This document shows, piece after piece, positions 39,705 through 48,524 of a stretch of DNA of 64,000 nt. Numbering within the stretch: position 1 is the first letter of the stretch; each line of letters opens with the position of its first letter. The translations under genes were made by a program, and so were the position numbers. The notes beneath the pieces are model-generated. The model had not been told where the DNA came from and made no database searches. It worked only from the letters and a program-made list of their open reading frames with translations. Source of the DNA: Pseudomonas putida (lineage in GTDB: Bacteria; Pseudomonadota; Gammaproteobacteria; Pseudomonadales; Pseudomonadaceae). The DNA lies in NCBI RefSeq assembly GCF_005080685.1, contig NZ_CP039371.1:3906001-3970000 (forward strand). The letters are read 5' to 3'.

Positions 39705-39995
39705 CCATGGCGCCTGCCCTGCCAATGCCCATGACGCACCACCTTGGGGCGCTCGAAATCCCGCACCCACCCCGAGCCGGGCATTCTAGGCCCCTCCAGA
39801 CACCTGGCACCTTCCTTGCTACCGTCAGCCGCTTAACCTTTTGTCAGCCTTAGGTTTTTTAAGGTTTATGGGCACAAATTTACTAATTTCCCGTTATCCC
39901 CCCGCCCCGCATCATCGCTCCAACAAGAACGCGTCGCCCATCGCCGGCACGCCCCCGGGCAGCTTGCGCCGCCCTACCTTGCCTTGGAGTCAGTC

Positions 39996-41408
39996 ATGAC
40001 CAGTGCAGCCAATACGGCACCCCTTATAGAAAAACACACGATCGGCTACGTACCGCCGCAAGACCGCCATGGAAAGGTAAGGGATCTGTTCACACTGTGG
40101 TTCGGCGGCAATATCGCGCCGCTGCCCATCGTTACCGGCGCGCTCGGCGTGCAGCTGTTTCACCTGAACCTGGTGTGGGGCGTGGTCGCCATCCTGGTCG
40201 GCCACCTGCTCGGCGGCGTGCTGATGGCGCTGCATTCGGCCCAGGGGCCGCAGATGGGCATCCCGCAGATGATCCAGAGCCGCGCCCAGTTCGGCTCGCT
40301 CGGCGCCCTGCTGGTGGTGGTCATCGCCGGGGTGATGTACATCGGTTTCTTCGCCTCCAACATCGTCCTGGCCGGCAAGTCGTTGCATGGCGTGGTCGAG
40401 TCCGTGCCGGTGCCGGTGGGTATCGTCGTCGGCGCCCTTGGTTCGGGCATCATCGGCATCATCGGATACCGCTTCATCCACGTGCTCAACCGCATCGGCA
40501 CCTGGGTGCTGGGCATCGGCATCGTGGTCGGCTTCGGCTACATCTTCAGCCATGTGCAGAGCGACGACTTCCTGACCCGCGGCGGCTTCAACCTTGCCGG
40601 CTGGCTGGCCACCGTGTCGCTGGCGGCGCTGTGGCAGATCGCTTTCGCCCCCTACGTGTCGGACTATTCGCGCTACCTGCCGGCCGACGTCAAGGTCAGC
40701 TCGACCTTCTGGACCACCTACCTGGGCTCGGCCCTGGGTTCGAGCCTGTCGTTCATCTTCGGTGCCGTGGCGGTGCTGGCGATCCCGGCCGGCATGGATA
40801 CCATGGATGCGGTCAAGCTCGCCACCGGTACCCTCGGGCCGATCATGCTGGTGCTGTTCCTGCTCAGCGTGATCAGCCACAACGCCCTCAACCTGTATGG
40901 CGCAGTGCTGTCGATCATCACCCTGGTGCAGACCTTCGCCTACCGCTGGATCCCCACCGCCAAGAGCCGCGCGGTCCTGTCGCTGATCGTCCTGGCGGCT
41001 TGCTGCGTGGTGGCGGTGTTCGCCTCGGCGGACTTCATCGGCCACTTCGTCGACATGGTGCTGGTGCTGCTGGTGGTATTGGTGCCGTGGACGGCGATCA
41101 ACCTGATCGATTTCTATGTGATCCACAAGGGCGACTACGACATCCAGTCGATCTTCAAGGTCGACGGCGGTATCTATGGGCGCTACAACCCGCAGGCTCT
41201 GATCGCCTATGCAGTGGGGATCGTGGTACAGATCCCGTTCATGAACACGCCGCTGTACGTCGGGCCGATTTCCGCGCACATCAACGGTGCAGACCTGTCG
41301 TGGCTGGTGGGGCTGGCGATCACCTCGCCGCTGTACTGGTGGCTGGCCTCGCGAGACAGTGCTTACCGCCGTCGCCAGGTGAGTGCCAAGCTGGCCATGG
41401 GGCACTGA
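39996..41408 (+). CDS. NCS1-family permease, second copy
   Basis: This 470-residue permease starts MTSAANTAPLIEKHTIGYVP after GGAG and aligns along its whole length with the permease at 24838-26244 (RDLFTLWFGGNIAPLPIVTG, SAQGPQMGIPQMIQSRAQFG). It has about twelve membrane segments. No FadR-type palindrome is seen upstream, so it is regulated differently. It sits before the nitrogen-assimilation genes and could import a nitrogenous base such as cytosine. Confidence 0.92.
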   Translation: MTSAANTAPLIEKHTIGYVPPQDRHGKVRDLFTLWFGGNIAPLPIVTGALGVQLFHLNLVWGVVAILVGHLLGGVLMALHSAQGPQMGIPQMIQSRAQFGSLGALLVVVIAGVMYIGFFASNIVLAGKSLHGVVESVPVPVGIVVGALGSGIIGIIGYRFIHVLNRIGTWVLGIGIVVGFGYIFSHVQSDDFLTRGGFNLAGWLATVSLAALWQIAFAPYVSDYSRYLPADVKVSSTFWTTYLGSALGSSLSFIFGAVAVLAIPAGMDTMDAVKLATGTLGPIMLVLFLLSVISHNALNLYGAVLSIITLVQTFAYRWIPTAKSRAVLSLIVLAACCVVAVFASADFIGHFVDMVLVLLVVLVPWTAINLIDFYVIHKGDYDIQSIFKVDGGIYGRYNPQALIAYAVGIVVQIPFMNTPLYVGPISAHINGADLSWLVGLAITSPLYWWLASRDSAYRRRQVSAKLAMGH

Positions 41409-41430
41409 TCGGCTATTGACTGGGTCTGCG

Positions 41431-41528
41431 CCGGCCCTTTCGCGGGTAAACCCGCGCCCACAGGACTGCCACCATGCTCAGGTGCGGTGGGGTACCTGTA
41501 GGAGCGGGTTTACCCGCGAATGGGCCGG
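41431..41528. repeat. REP inverted pair between permease and ammonium transporter
   Basis: The unit CCGGCCCTTTCGCGGGTAAA at the left and its partner CGGGTTTACCCGCGAATGGG at the right are inverted copies. They lie between convergent genes and probably serve as a bidirectional end signal. Confidence 0.85.
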
Positions 41529-41545
41529 TGCAGGCCACCCATCAA

Positions 41546-42847
41546 TCAGAGGTTGTACGCCCGCTCGTTATGCTCCGCCAGGTCCAACCCCTGCTCCTCT
41601 TCCTCTTTGCTGGCCCGCAACCCGATCACCAGCTTCAACGTGCCGAGGATCGCCAGGCTGACCACGAAGCAATAGACGAAGGTGAACGCCACCCCCTTCA
41701 ATTGCACCAGCACCTGGGCCACCGGCGACACGCCTTCGACATACCCTCCCAATGCGGGCGCCGCGAACACCCCGGTCAACAGCGCACCGACGATACCCCC
41801 GATCCCATGCAGCCCGAACACATCGAGGCTGTCGTCGTACCCCAGCGCCTGCTTGAGCCGGGTCACGGCAAGGAAGCAGATCGCCCCGGTCAGCAAGCCG
41901 ATCACCACCGCCCCCAACGGCCCGACGAAGGCGCACGCCGGGGTGATCCCTACCAGCCCGGCCAGGGCACCGGAAGCCGCACCCAATGCGGTAGGCCGGC
42001 CATGCATGATCTTCTCGCTGAGCAACCAACCGACGATCCCGGCGCAGGCCGCAACCATGGTCGCCAGCATCACCACCCCTGCCCCTTCGTTGGCCGCAAG
42101 CCCGGAGCCGACGTTGAAGCCGAACCAGCCGACCCACAGCATACCCGCGCCAACCAGCGTGAAGCCGAGGTTGTGCGGCGGCATCGCCACCTGCGGGTAA
42201 CCTTTGCGCTTGCCCAGCACCAACGCAGCGGCCAAGGCGGCGACGCCTGAGTTGATGTGCACCGCGGTGCCGCCGGCGAAGTCGAGCACGCCCCAGTTGA
42301 CCATCAGGGCGCCCGGCCCACCCCAGACCATGTGCGCGACCGGCGCGTACACCAGGATGAACCACGCCACCATGAACAACAGCGAGGCGCTGAACTTCAT
42401 GCGCTCGGCAAAGCCGCCGGCGATCAACGCCGGGGTGATGATGGCGAAGGTCAGCTGGAACACCGCGAACACCCCTTCGGGGATGGTACCGACCAGGCTG
42501 TCATGGCCGATGTTGAGCATCAGCGCCTTGTCCAGGCCACCCACGAAACTGTTCCAGTTCAGCTCACCCTCGACCATGCCCGTGGTATCCACAACCAGGC
42601 TATAGCCGAACAGCACCCAGAGAATGCCGATGACGCCGGCCACGGCGAACAACTGAGTGAACACCGAGAGGAAGTTCTTCGCCCGCACCATGCCGCCATA
42701 GAACAGCGCAAGGCCGGGGATGCACATCATCAGCACGAACATCGCCGCGCAGATCACCCAGGCGGTGTTGCCAGTGTCCAGGGCGGGCTCGGCGGCATGG
42801 GCCAGTGGCGTCAACGCGAACAGCACAACAGCAAGGGCAAGCTTCAT
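41546..42847 (-). CDS. amtB: Ammonium transporter (Amt family)
   Basis: This 433-residue protein has a signal-like first segment (MKLALAVVLFALTPLAHAAE), then TAWVICAAMFVLMMCIPGLA, LVYAPVAHMVWGG, DFAGGTAVHINSGVAALAAA and GLHGIGGIVGALLTGVFA with the conserved pore His residues. It moves ammonium or methylammonium. No glnK lies next to it, unlike the usual glnK-amtB pair. It follows the glnT/glutamate-synthase-like operon on the same strand but behind a hairpin and a REP pair, so it may have its own promoter. Confidence 0.95.
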   Translation of the reverse strand: MKLALAVVLFALTPLAHAAEPALDTGNTAWVICAAMFVLMMCIPGLALFYGGMVRAKNFLSVFTQLFAVAGVIGILWVLFGYSLVVDTTGMVEGELNWNSFVGGLDKALMLNIGHDSLVGTIPEGVFAVFQLTFAIITPALIAGGFAERMKFSASLLFMVAWFILVYAPVAHMVWGGPGALMVNWGVLDFAGGTAVHINSGVAALAAALVLGKRKGYPQVAMPPHNLGFTLVGAGMLWVGWFGFNVGSGLAANEGAGVVMLATMVAACAGIVGWLLSEKIMHGRPTALGAASGALAGLVGITPACAFVGPLGAVVIGLLTGAICFLAVTRLKQALGYDDSLDVFGLHGIGGIVGALLTGVFAAPALGGYVEGVSPVAQVLVQLKGVAFTFVYCFVVSLAILGTLKLVIGLRASKEEEEQGLDLAEHNERAYNL

Positions 42848-42885
42848 GGGGTCACTCCTGTGCGAATGGGGGCATCTGGGGCTCC

Positions 42886-42974
42886 TTTGCAGCCCTTTCG
42901 CGACGCAAGGCCGCTCCTACAGGAGATTACGGTCCCTTGTGGGAGCGGCCTTGCGTCGCGAAAGGGCCGCAAAG
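42886..42974. repeat. REP inverted pair upstream of the ammonium transporter
   Basis: GCAGCCCTTTCGCGACGCAA and TTGCGTCGCGAAAGGGCCGC are inverted copies, with the smaller units GGCCGCTCCTAC and GTGGGAGCGGCC inside. The arrangement is a REP pair of a variant that carries GACGC in the stem. Confidence 0.85.
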
Positions 42975-42980
42975 CGGCCC
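42964..42980 (-). terminator. Hairpin after the FMN glutamate-synthase-like gene
   Basis: GGGCCGC and GCGGCCC form a 7-bp stem with a three-base loop. On the minus strand it lies 13 bases after the stop and is followed by TTT. Confidence 0.6.
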
Positions 42981-42992
42981 CCTGTCGTCAAA

Positions 42993-44318
42993 TCAGTACT
43001 GGGCCTGGCCCGGCACCCAGGCGGTGCCGGCCAGCGGTACCCGCGCCATGGCGGCCGCTTCGACAGTGAGCGCCACCAGGTCCTCGGGGTCGAGGTTGTG
43101 CAGGTGCGACTTGCCGCAGGCGCGGGCCATGGTCTGCGCCTCCAGCACCAGCACCCGCAGATAGTTGGCCAGGCGCCGGCCGGCCTCTTCCGGGTTCAGG
43201 CGCTTGGCCAGTTCCGGGTCCTGGGTGGTGATGCCGGCCGGGTCGCGGCCGTTCTGCCAGTCGTCATAGAAACCGGCAGCCGAGCCGATCTTCTTGAGTT
43301 CGCTGTCCAGGCGTGGATGGTTGTCGCCCAAAGCAATCAGCGCTGCCGTGCCGATGGCCACGGCATCGGCGCCCAGGGCCATGGCCTTGGCCACATCGGC
43401 ACCGTTGCGGATGCCACCCGAGACGATCAGTTGCACCTTGCGGTGCATGCCCATCTCCTGCAGCGCCTGTACCGCCTGCGGGATGGCCGGCAGGATCGGG
43501 ATACCGACGTGCTCGATGAACACTTCCTGAGTAGCCGCGGTACCGCCTTGCATCCCGTCGAGCACGATCACGTCGGCACCGGCCTTGACCGCCAGCTTGA
43601 CGTCGTAGTACGGCCGGCTGGCGCCGATCTTCACGTAGATGGGTTTTTCCCAATCGGTGATTTCACGCAGCTCGGCAATCTTGATTGCCAGGTCGTCCGG
43701 GCCGGTCCAGTCCGGATGACGGCAAGCGCTACGCTGGTCGACACCGATCGGCAAGGTGCGCATGCCGGCAACCCGTTCGGTCACTTTCATGCCCAGCAGC
43801 ATGCCGCCGCCGCCCGGCTTGGCGCCCTGGCCAAGCACCACCTCGATGGCGTCGGCCTTGCGCAGGTCGTCGGGGTTCATGCCGTAGCGCGACGGCAGGT
43901 ACTGGTAGACAAGGTGTTGCGACTGGCCACGCTCTTCCGGGGTCATGCCGCCGTCACCGGTCGTGGTGCTGGTACCGGCGATGGTCGCGCCACGGCCCAG
44001 CGCTTCCTTGGCATTGGCCGAGAGGGCACCGAAACTCATGCCGGCGATGGTCACCGGGATCTTCAGGTGAATCGGCTTCTTGGCGAAGCGCGTGCCCAGG
44101 ACCACGTCGGTGCCGCATTTTTCGCGGTAGCCTTCGAGCGGATAGCGCGACACGCTGGCGCCCAGCAGCAGCAGGTCGTCGAAGTGCGGCACGCGGCGCT
44201 TGGTGCCGCCACCACGGATGTCGTAGATGCCGGTTTCGGCGGCGCGCTGGATTTCCTGGATGGTCAGGCGATCGAAGGTGGCCGACTCACGCAGTACCGG
44301 GGGGAATTGTTCGCTCAT
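42993..44318 (-). CDS. glxD: FMN-binding glutamate-synthase-like protein (GlxD/MgsC-type)
   Basis: This 441-residue protein matches the central and FMN part of glutamate synthase (ITIAGMSFGALSANAKEALG, QGAKPGGGGMLLGMKV, GADVIVLDGMQGGTAATQEV, IVSGGIRNGADVAKAMALGA). The Cys motif that holds the 3Fe-4S cluster of classic GltB is not seen; a lone Cys appears in ACGKSHLHNL. In rhizobia the homologue is GlxD; in methylotrophs MgsC is part of N-methylglutamate synthase. It is the last gene of a four-gene unit, 15 bases after glxC. Whether it makes glutamate or an N-substituted glutamate is open. Confidence 0.88.
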   Translation of the reverse strand: MSEQFPPVLRESATFDRLTIQEIQRAAETGIYDIRGGGTKRRVPHFDDLLLLGASVSRYPLEGYREKCGTDVVLGTRFAKKPIHLKIPVTIAGMSFGALSANAKEALGRGATIAGTSTTTGDGGMTPEERGQSQHLVYQYLPSRYGMNPDDLRKADAIEVVLGQGAKPGGGGMLLGMKVTERVAGMRTLPIGVDQRSACRHPDWTGPDDLAIKIAELREITDWEKPIYVKIGASRPYYDVKLAVKAGADVIVLDGMQGGTAATQEVFIEHVGIPILPAIPQAVQALQEMGMHRKVQLIVSGGIRNGADVAKAMALGADAVAIGTAALIALGDNHPRLDSELKKIGSAAGFYDDWQNGRDPAGITTQDPELAKRLNPEEAGRRLANYLRVLVLEAQTMARACGKSHLHNLDPEDLVALTVEAAAMARVPLAGTAWVPGQAQY

Positions 44319-44333
44319 GGGGTTGCTCCTTGA

Positions 44334-45008
44334 TCAGTACGCGCTGGCGTTGTCGACTTTGAAGTTGTACAGCTGGCGAGCCGAGCCGTAGCGTTTGAAA
44401 TCGGCGGCCTTGTGTTGCAGGCCGGCCTCGTCGAGCAAGGCCTGGAGCTCCTGGATATGCTCGGCGCGCATCTCCTTCTCGATGCAGTCCGAACCCAGCG
44501 ACTTGACCGCGCCCTTGACGTAGATACGCACCTCGTACAGCGAATCGCCCAGGGCGTCGCCAGCATCGCCACACACCACCAGGCGCCCGGCCTGACCCAT
44601 GAAGCAGCTCATGTGGCCGATGCTGCCGCCGACCACGATGTCCACGCCCTTCATGGAAATACCGCACCGAGCGCCGGCATCGCCCTCGATCACCAGCAGC
44701 CCACCATGGGCGGTGGCGCCGGCGGCCTGCGAGGCACTGCCCTTGATCCGCACCGAGCCGGACATCATGTTCTCGGCCACGCCCACGCCGACGTTGCCGT
44801 GCACGGTGATGTTGGCCTGCTGGTTCATGCCGGCGCAGTAGTAACCGGCGTGGCCGTCGATATCCACGGTCACGGCCTGGTTGATGCCCACCGCCAGGTT
44901 GTGCTTGCCGTCCGGGTGGCTGACCCGCCACTCGCTGCCCTGCACCTCGCCGTGCAAGGCCTGGTTGAGGTCGCGCACCGAAGTGCTGGAAAGGTCGATC
45001 GTGTTCAT
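44334..45008 (-). CDS. glxC: GXGXG-domain protein (GlxC/MgsB-type)
   Basis: This 224-residue protein starts MNTIDLSSTSVRDLNQALHG after GGAG. It carries repeated Gly-rich turns typical of the glutamate-synthase GXGXG beta-helix (GHAGYYCAGMNQQANITVHG, GGLLVIEGDAGARCG, GRLVVCGDAGDALG). This domain is structural and separates the two reaction centres of glutamate synthase. It sits between the amidotransferase and the FMN subunit, so classic GltB is split into three genes here. Confidence 0.9.
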   Translation of the reverse strand: MNTIDLSSTSVRDLNQALHGEVQGSEWRVSHPDGKHNLAVGINQAVTVDIDGHAGYYCAGMNQQANITVHGNVGVGVAENMMSGSVRIKGSASQAAGATAHGGLLVIEGDAGARCGISMKGVDIVVGGSIGHMSCFMGQAGRLVVCGDAGDALGDSLYEVRIYVKGAVKSLGSDCIEKEMRAEHIQELQALLDEAGLQHKAADFKRYGSARQLYNFKVDNASAY

Positions 45009-45035
45009 GCAAGTCTCCGCAAATTCAGTGAGGGG

Positions 45036-45941
45036 TCAGGCGCTCTCGCGTTCCCAGACGTACAGGGTGGCCGGCGCCGGCTCCCAGACCTTGGCCTTGT
45101 CGATGCCCGGCAGGCTGGCCAGCGCCTGGTATTCCGAGGCCATGGCCACGTAGTCATCGGTCTCGGCCAGCACCGCCGGTTTGCAGGCAATCGGGTCGCG
45201 GATCACGGCAAAGCCGTTGCGGGTGCCGATGGCGAAGGTGAAGAAGCCGTCGAGGTCTTGCAGTGCGCCGTCCAGCGCCTGGGCCAGGGTGTCGCCCTGC
45301 TGCAGGCGCCAGGTCAGGTAGCCGGCGGCGACTTCGGTGTCGTTGTCGGTTTCGAAATGAATGCCTTCGCGCTTGAGTTCCTGGCGCAGGCGGAAGTGGT
45401 TGGACAGCGAGCCGTTGTGCACCAGGCACAGGTCGGCGCCCGTGGAGAACGGATGGCTACCTTCCATGGTCACGGCGCTTTCGGTGGCCATGCGGGTGTG
45501 GCCGATGATGTGGCTGCCTTTCATGCCGGCCAAGCCGAAGCGGCTGGAGATTTCCGCTGGCAGGCCCATGCCTTTGAGAATCTCGATGCTCTGCCCGGCG
45601 CTCATGATGCGCACGCCCGGCGCCAGTTCGGCGAGCGCTTCGCGGGCCGCGGCCTCGCTGGCGTGCAGCTTGAGCACGGCGGCGCTGGCGTTCTGGAACC
45701 AGTCCAGCGAGCAGCCCAGGCGCCCTTCCAGCTGGCCCATCAGGGTGGCCCAGGGGTAGTCGATGTCGGTGGCCTGGAGGGTCAGCTTGACCCAGCCGTC
45801 GGCGACCTCATCGCCATAGATGGCAAAGCCGGCGCTGTCCGGGCCACGGTCGGTCATGGCCTCGAGCATGGGTTCGAAGAGCTTGCCGAGCTGGGCTTCC
45901 AGCGCCGGCTTCTTCAGGTACAGACCTACGATTCCACACAT
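45036..45941 (-). CDS. glxB: Class II glutamine amidotransferase (GlxB/MgsA-type)
   Basis: The start MCGIVGLYLKKPALEAQLGK is fixed by the catalytic Cys2 and by AAGGAG nine bases before it. The 301-residue protein has the Ntn-type motifs GHTRMATES, LVHNGSLSNHFRLR and DNDTEVAAGYLTW. It releases ammonia from glutamine for the partner FMN subunit. It lies 67 bases after glnT and 27 bases before glxC in one minus-strand unit. Confidence 0.92.
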   Translation of the reverse strand: MCGIVGLYLKKPALEAQLGKLFEPMLEAMTDRGPDSAGFAIYGDEVADGWVKLTLQATDIDYPWATLMGQLEGRLGCSLDWFQNASAAVLKLHASEAAAREALAELAPGVRIMSAGQSIEILKGMGLPAEISSRFGLAGMKGSHIIGHTRMATESAVTMEGSHPFSTGADLCLVHNGSLSNHFRLRQELKREGIHFETDNDTEVAAGYLTWRLQQGDTLAQALDGALQDLDGFFTFAIGTRNGFAVIRDPIACKPAVLAETDDYVAMASEYQALASLPGIDKAKVWEPAPATLYVWERESA

Positions 45942-46008
45942 GGTGATGCTCCTTCTAGGCAGTGGCCAACCGCCGCTTGTAGCGGATGACCAGGGATGGG
46001 GTTGGTGA

Positions 46009-47343
46009 TCAGAAAAATTCGGTGTAGCGCTGGATTTCCCAATCCGAGACGTGGCGGCAGTACTCCACCCACTCCATGCGCTTGAGCTTGATGAACTCGT
46101 CGACGATCTCGGCACCGAGCACCTCGCGGAACAGCGGGTCGGCGTCCAGGGCGTCGGCGGCTTCCTTGAGCGACTGCGGCAGGGTCTTGATACCGCGCGC
46201 GGCGATCTCTTCCAGGCTCAGGTTGTAGAGGTTCTCGTTGCACATCTGGCCGGGGTCGAGCTCACGGTCGATGCCGTCGAGGCCGGCGGCGATGATCGCG
46301 GCGGTCACCAGGTACGGGTTGCAGCCGGCGTCCGGCAGGCGGAACTCCAGGCGGCCATAGGGAATGCGCACCATCGCCGAGCGGTTGTTGGCGCCATAGG
46401 CGACGAAGGCCGGGGCCCAGGTGGCGCCGGACAGCGAGCGGCCGACCACCAGGCGCTTGTACGAGTTGACCGTGGGCGCGGCGAAGGCGCACAGCGCCGG
46501 GCCGTGCGCCAGCAGGCCAGCGGCGAAGTGATAGGCCAGCTTGGACAGACCCATGCCGCTGCTGTCGGACGGGTCGTGGAACAGGTTCTTGTTGCTGCTA
46601 CTGGCCAGCGACAGGTGGAAGTGCATGCCATTGCCGGCGCGCTTGGGGTCGGGCTTGGGCATGAACGAGCAGATCATCCCCAGGTCGTTGGCGATTTCGC
46701 CGGCGGCCATGCGGAAGAAGGTGAAGCGATCAGCCGACTCCATGGCGTCGCTGTAGGTGTAATTGATCTCGAACTGGCCGTTGGCGTCTTCATGGTCGAT
46801 CTGGTAGATGTCGAAGCCTACCGGCTGCAGGGCTTCGGTCAGGCGCTCGAGGAACAGACGCGAGCGCGACAGGCCCTTGTAGTCGTAGCAGGGCTTGTCG
46901 AGGTTGTCGGAGGCATCCACCAGCTGCAGCTTGCCGCCTTCGTCACGGCGGAACAGGCTGAACTCGGGCTCGAGGCCAGTGTTCAGGGTCCAGCCTTTGT
47001 CGGCCAGGCGCTGGACCTGCTTTTGCAAGACATAGCGGCTGTCATAGGGCCAGGGCTGGCCGTTGACGTGGCCGACGCACACCACTCGGCCATAGCCCGG
47101 CTGCCAAGGCACCGGAATCAGCGTGGACAGGTCACCGCGGGCCATGAAGTCCGGGCCGTGGGGTTCCATGCCCATGCCACAGATGGCGAACCCGGCAAAG
47201 CCCGCGCCCTCCTCGGCGACCATCTTCAGGCCCGAGACCGGCACCGACTTGGTTTTCGCCGAGCCATGGATATCGACGAACTGCGCCAGCACGTACTTGA
47301 TGCCGTGTTGGTCGAGGGTGCGCTGGGTTTCTGCTGGCAACAT
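46009..47343 (-). CDS. glnT: Type III glutamine synthetase (GlnT / GmaS-like)
   Basis: The start [20 protein letters not shown] follows AGGAGTGATC; a longer frame exists but its leader is not GS-like. The 444-residue protein has the GS motifs [29 protein letters not shown] and SNDR-like [20 protein letters not shown]. GlnT is a GS type found with the three GltB-like genes; the related GmaS makes gamma-glutamylmethylamide from methylamine. It is the first gene of the unit, divergent from the XRE-cupin regulator, with a repeated motif in the shared region. Confidence 0.93.
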   Translation of the reverse strand: MLPAETQRTLDQHGIKYVLAQFVDIHGSAKTKSVPVSGLKMVAEEGAGFAGFAICGMGMEPHGPDFMARGDLSTLIPVPWQPGYGRVVCVGHVNGQPWPYDSRYVLQKQVQRLADKGWTLNTGLEPEFSLFRRDEGGKLQLVDASDNLDKPCYDYKGLSRSRLFLERLTEALQPVGFDIYQIDHEDANGQFEINYTYSDAMESADRFTFFRMAAGEIANDLGMICSFMPKPDPKRAGNGMHFHLSLASSSNKNLFHDPSDSSGMGLSKLAYHFAAGLLAHGPALCAFAAPTVNSYKRLVVGRSLSGATWAPAFVAYGANNRSAMVRIPYGRLEFRLPDAGCNPYLVTAAIIAAGLDGIDRELDPGQMCNENLYNLSLEEIAARGIKTLPQSLKEAADALDADPLFREVLGAEIVDEFIKLKRMEWVEYCRHVSDWEIQRYTEFF

Positions 47344-47384
47344 GGATTGATCACTCCTGGGTGAGGGGCACTGATTCCGCATGA

Positions 47385-47408
47385 GAAACTTACTTTCCTC
47401 ACAGGAAT
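47385..47408. promoter_or_regulatory. Repeated operator candidate, glnT side
   Basis: Blocks GAAACT, TTTC and CACAGGAA are spaced as in the copy at 47540-47563, with about 18 of 24 positions equal by hand count. It lies 42 bases upstream of glnT. The likely reader is the XRE-cupin protein at 47644. Confidence 0.5.
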
Positions 47409-47471
47409 GCAATGCGCTTGCCAACTTTGCCTTGGCAAAGATCAGTTCCCTGCCAAACCCACCCTCCATCC

Positions 47472-47505
47472 CCTGTAGGAGCGGGTTTCCCCGCGAAGAG
47501 GCCCG
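47472..47505. repeat. Single REP unit in the glnT/XRE intergenic region
   Basis: CTGTAGGAGCGGGTTTCCCC followed by GCGAAGAGGC is a REP-type unit without an inverted partner. It sits between the two copies of the operator candidate. Confidence 0.75.
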
Positions 47506-47539
47506 CCCCCTCACAGCAGAATTTATGTCGAATATGTGG

Positions 47540-47563
47540 GAAACTAGTTTTCACCACAGGAAA
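47540..47563. promoter_or_regulatory. Repeated operator candidate, XRE side
   Basis: GAAACTAGTTTTC is an imperfect palindrome followed by ACCACAGGAA, matching the copy at 47385-47408. It lies 80 bases upstream of the XRE-cupin start and could give autoregulation plus control of glnT. Confidence 0.5.
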
Positions 47564-47643
47564 ACGCCGGCCCAAGCAGCCGCTCAACGCACTTTCCCAG
47601 TGCGAAATCTTTATTCTTGAACTGAAACCGTGCAGGACATTCG

Positions 47644-48237
47644 ATGTCGACCGAAACCGAACCGCGCCTTCGCCTGGAGCAATACCTGGGCTTGCAGATC
47701 AAGCGCCAGCGCCAGGCCCAGTCCCTCAAGCTCGCCGACGTGGCGCGCATCGCCGGAATCAGCCAGGGCATGTTGAGCAAGATCGAGAATGCCCAGGTCT
47801 CTACCAGCCTCGACACCCTGAGCCGCCTGTGCGACGTGCTGGGCATGCCCATGGCCAAGCTGTTCAGCCAATACGACCAGCCCGACGGCAACGCGCTGCT
47901 GGTAAAAGCCGGCGAAGGCCTGGAGGTGGTGCGCCGCGGCACGGAAAAAGGCCATACCTACCATTTGCTCAATCACGCCAGGGGGCCGAAGAAGAACTTC
48001 GAGGCCTACATGGTGAGCATGGACGACGCCAGCGAGGAGTTTCCGACCTTCGCCCACCCCGGTACCGAGTTCCTGCATCTGCTGGAAGGCGAACTGGTAT
48101 ACCGCCACGGCAACCAGCTCTATCACATGCAGGCTGGCGACAGCCTGACCTTCGACGGCGAAACCCCGCACGGCCCGGAGCAACTGGTGCAGGTGCCGAT
48201 TCGCCTGCTATCGATCATGAACTACGGCGACGAGTAG
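47644..48237 (+). CDS. XRE-family regulator with cupin domain
   Basis: This 197-residue protein has an XRE helix-turn-helix at about residues 14-68 (LGLQIKRQRQAQSLKLADVA, AGISQGMLSKIENAQVST). A C-terminal cupin follows near 120-190 (FPTFAHPGTEFLHLLEGELV, LTFDGETPHGPEQ). Cupin-XRE regulators such as PuuR-like proteins sense small metabolites. It is divergent from glnT and is the likely controller of the nitrogen module. An EamA transporter follows on the same strand after 287 bases. Confidence 0.92.
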   Translation: MSTETEPRLRLEQYLGLQIKRQRQAQSLKLADVARIAGISQGMLSKIENAQVSTSLDTLSRLCDVLGMPMAKLFSQYDQPDGNALLVKAGEGLEVVRRGTEKGHTYHLLNHARGPKKNFEAYMVSMDDASEEFPTFAHPGTEFLHLLEGELVYRHGNQLYHMQAGDSLTFDGETPHGPEQLVQVPIRLLSIMNYGDE

Positions 48238-48524
48238 CATGGCGCCCATCGGCACGCGTGCATGTCGCGATCAGACAAGCACACGTCGCCCGCGATCGGC
48301 TTGCAAACCCTGTCTACAAAAATAATACACACACCGACCAGCCCCGCGCCGTGGGCTGGTGGGTGTGGTATCCGCGAGTAAGCAGCCTCGCTTCACAATT
48401 CCAACGCTGTGGCGCCCCGCACCGGACAATTCGTCCGGGCTAACTATAAAACTCCCAGAATCGAAGACCCGCGCCGCGCCAGTAGGGAGTGCTTGCGCCC
48501 GCTTTTTGTGAAGACTTGACTGCC

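Noticed and set aside
39990..41405. 471-residue open frame antisense to the NCS1 permease
   Set aside because: His/Gln/Asp-rich sequence without family features, opposite a clear permease.
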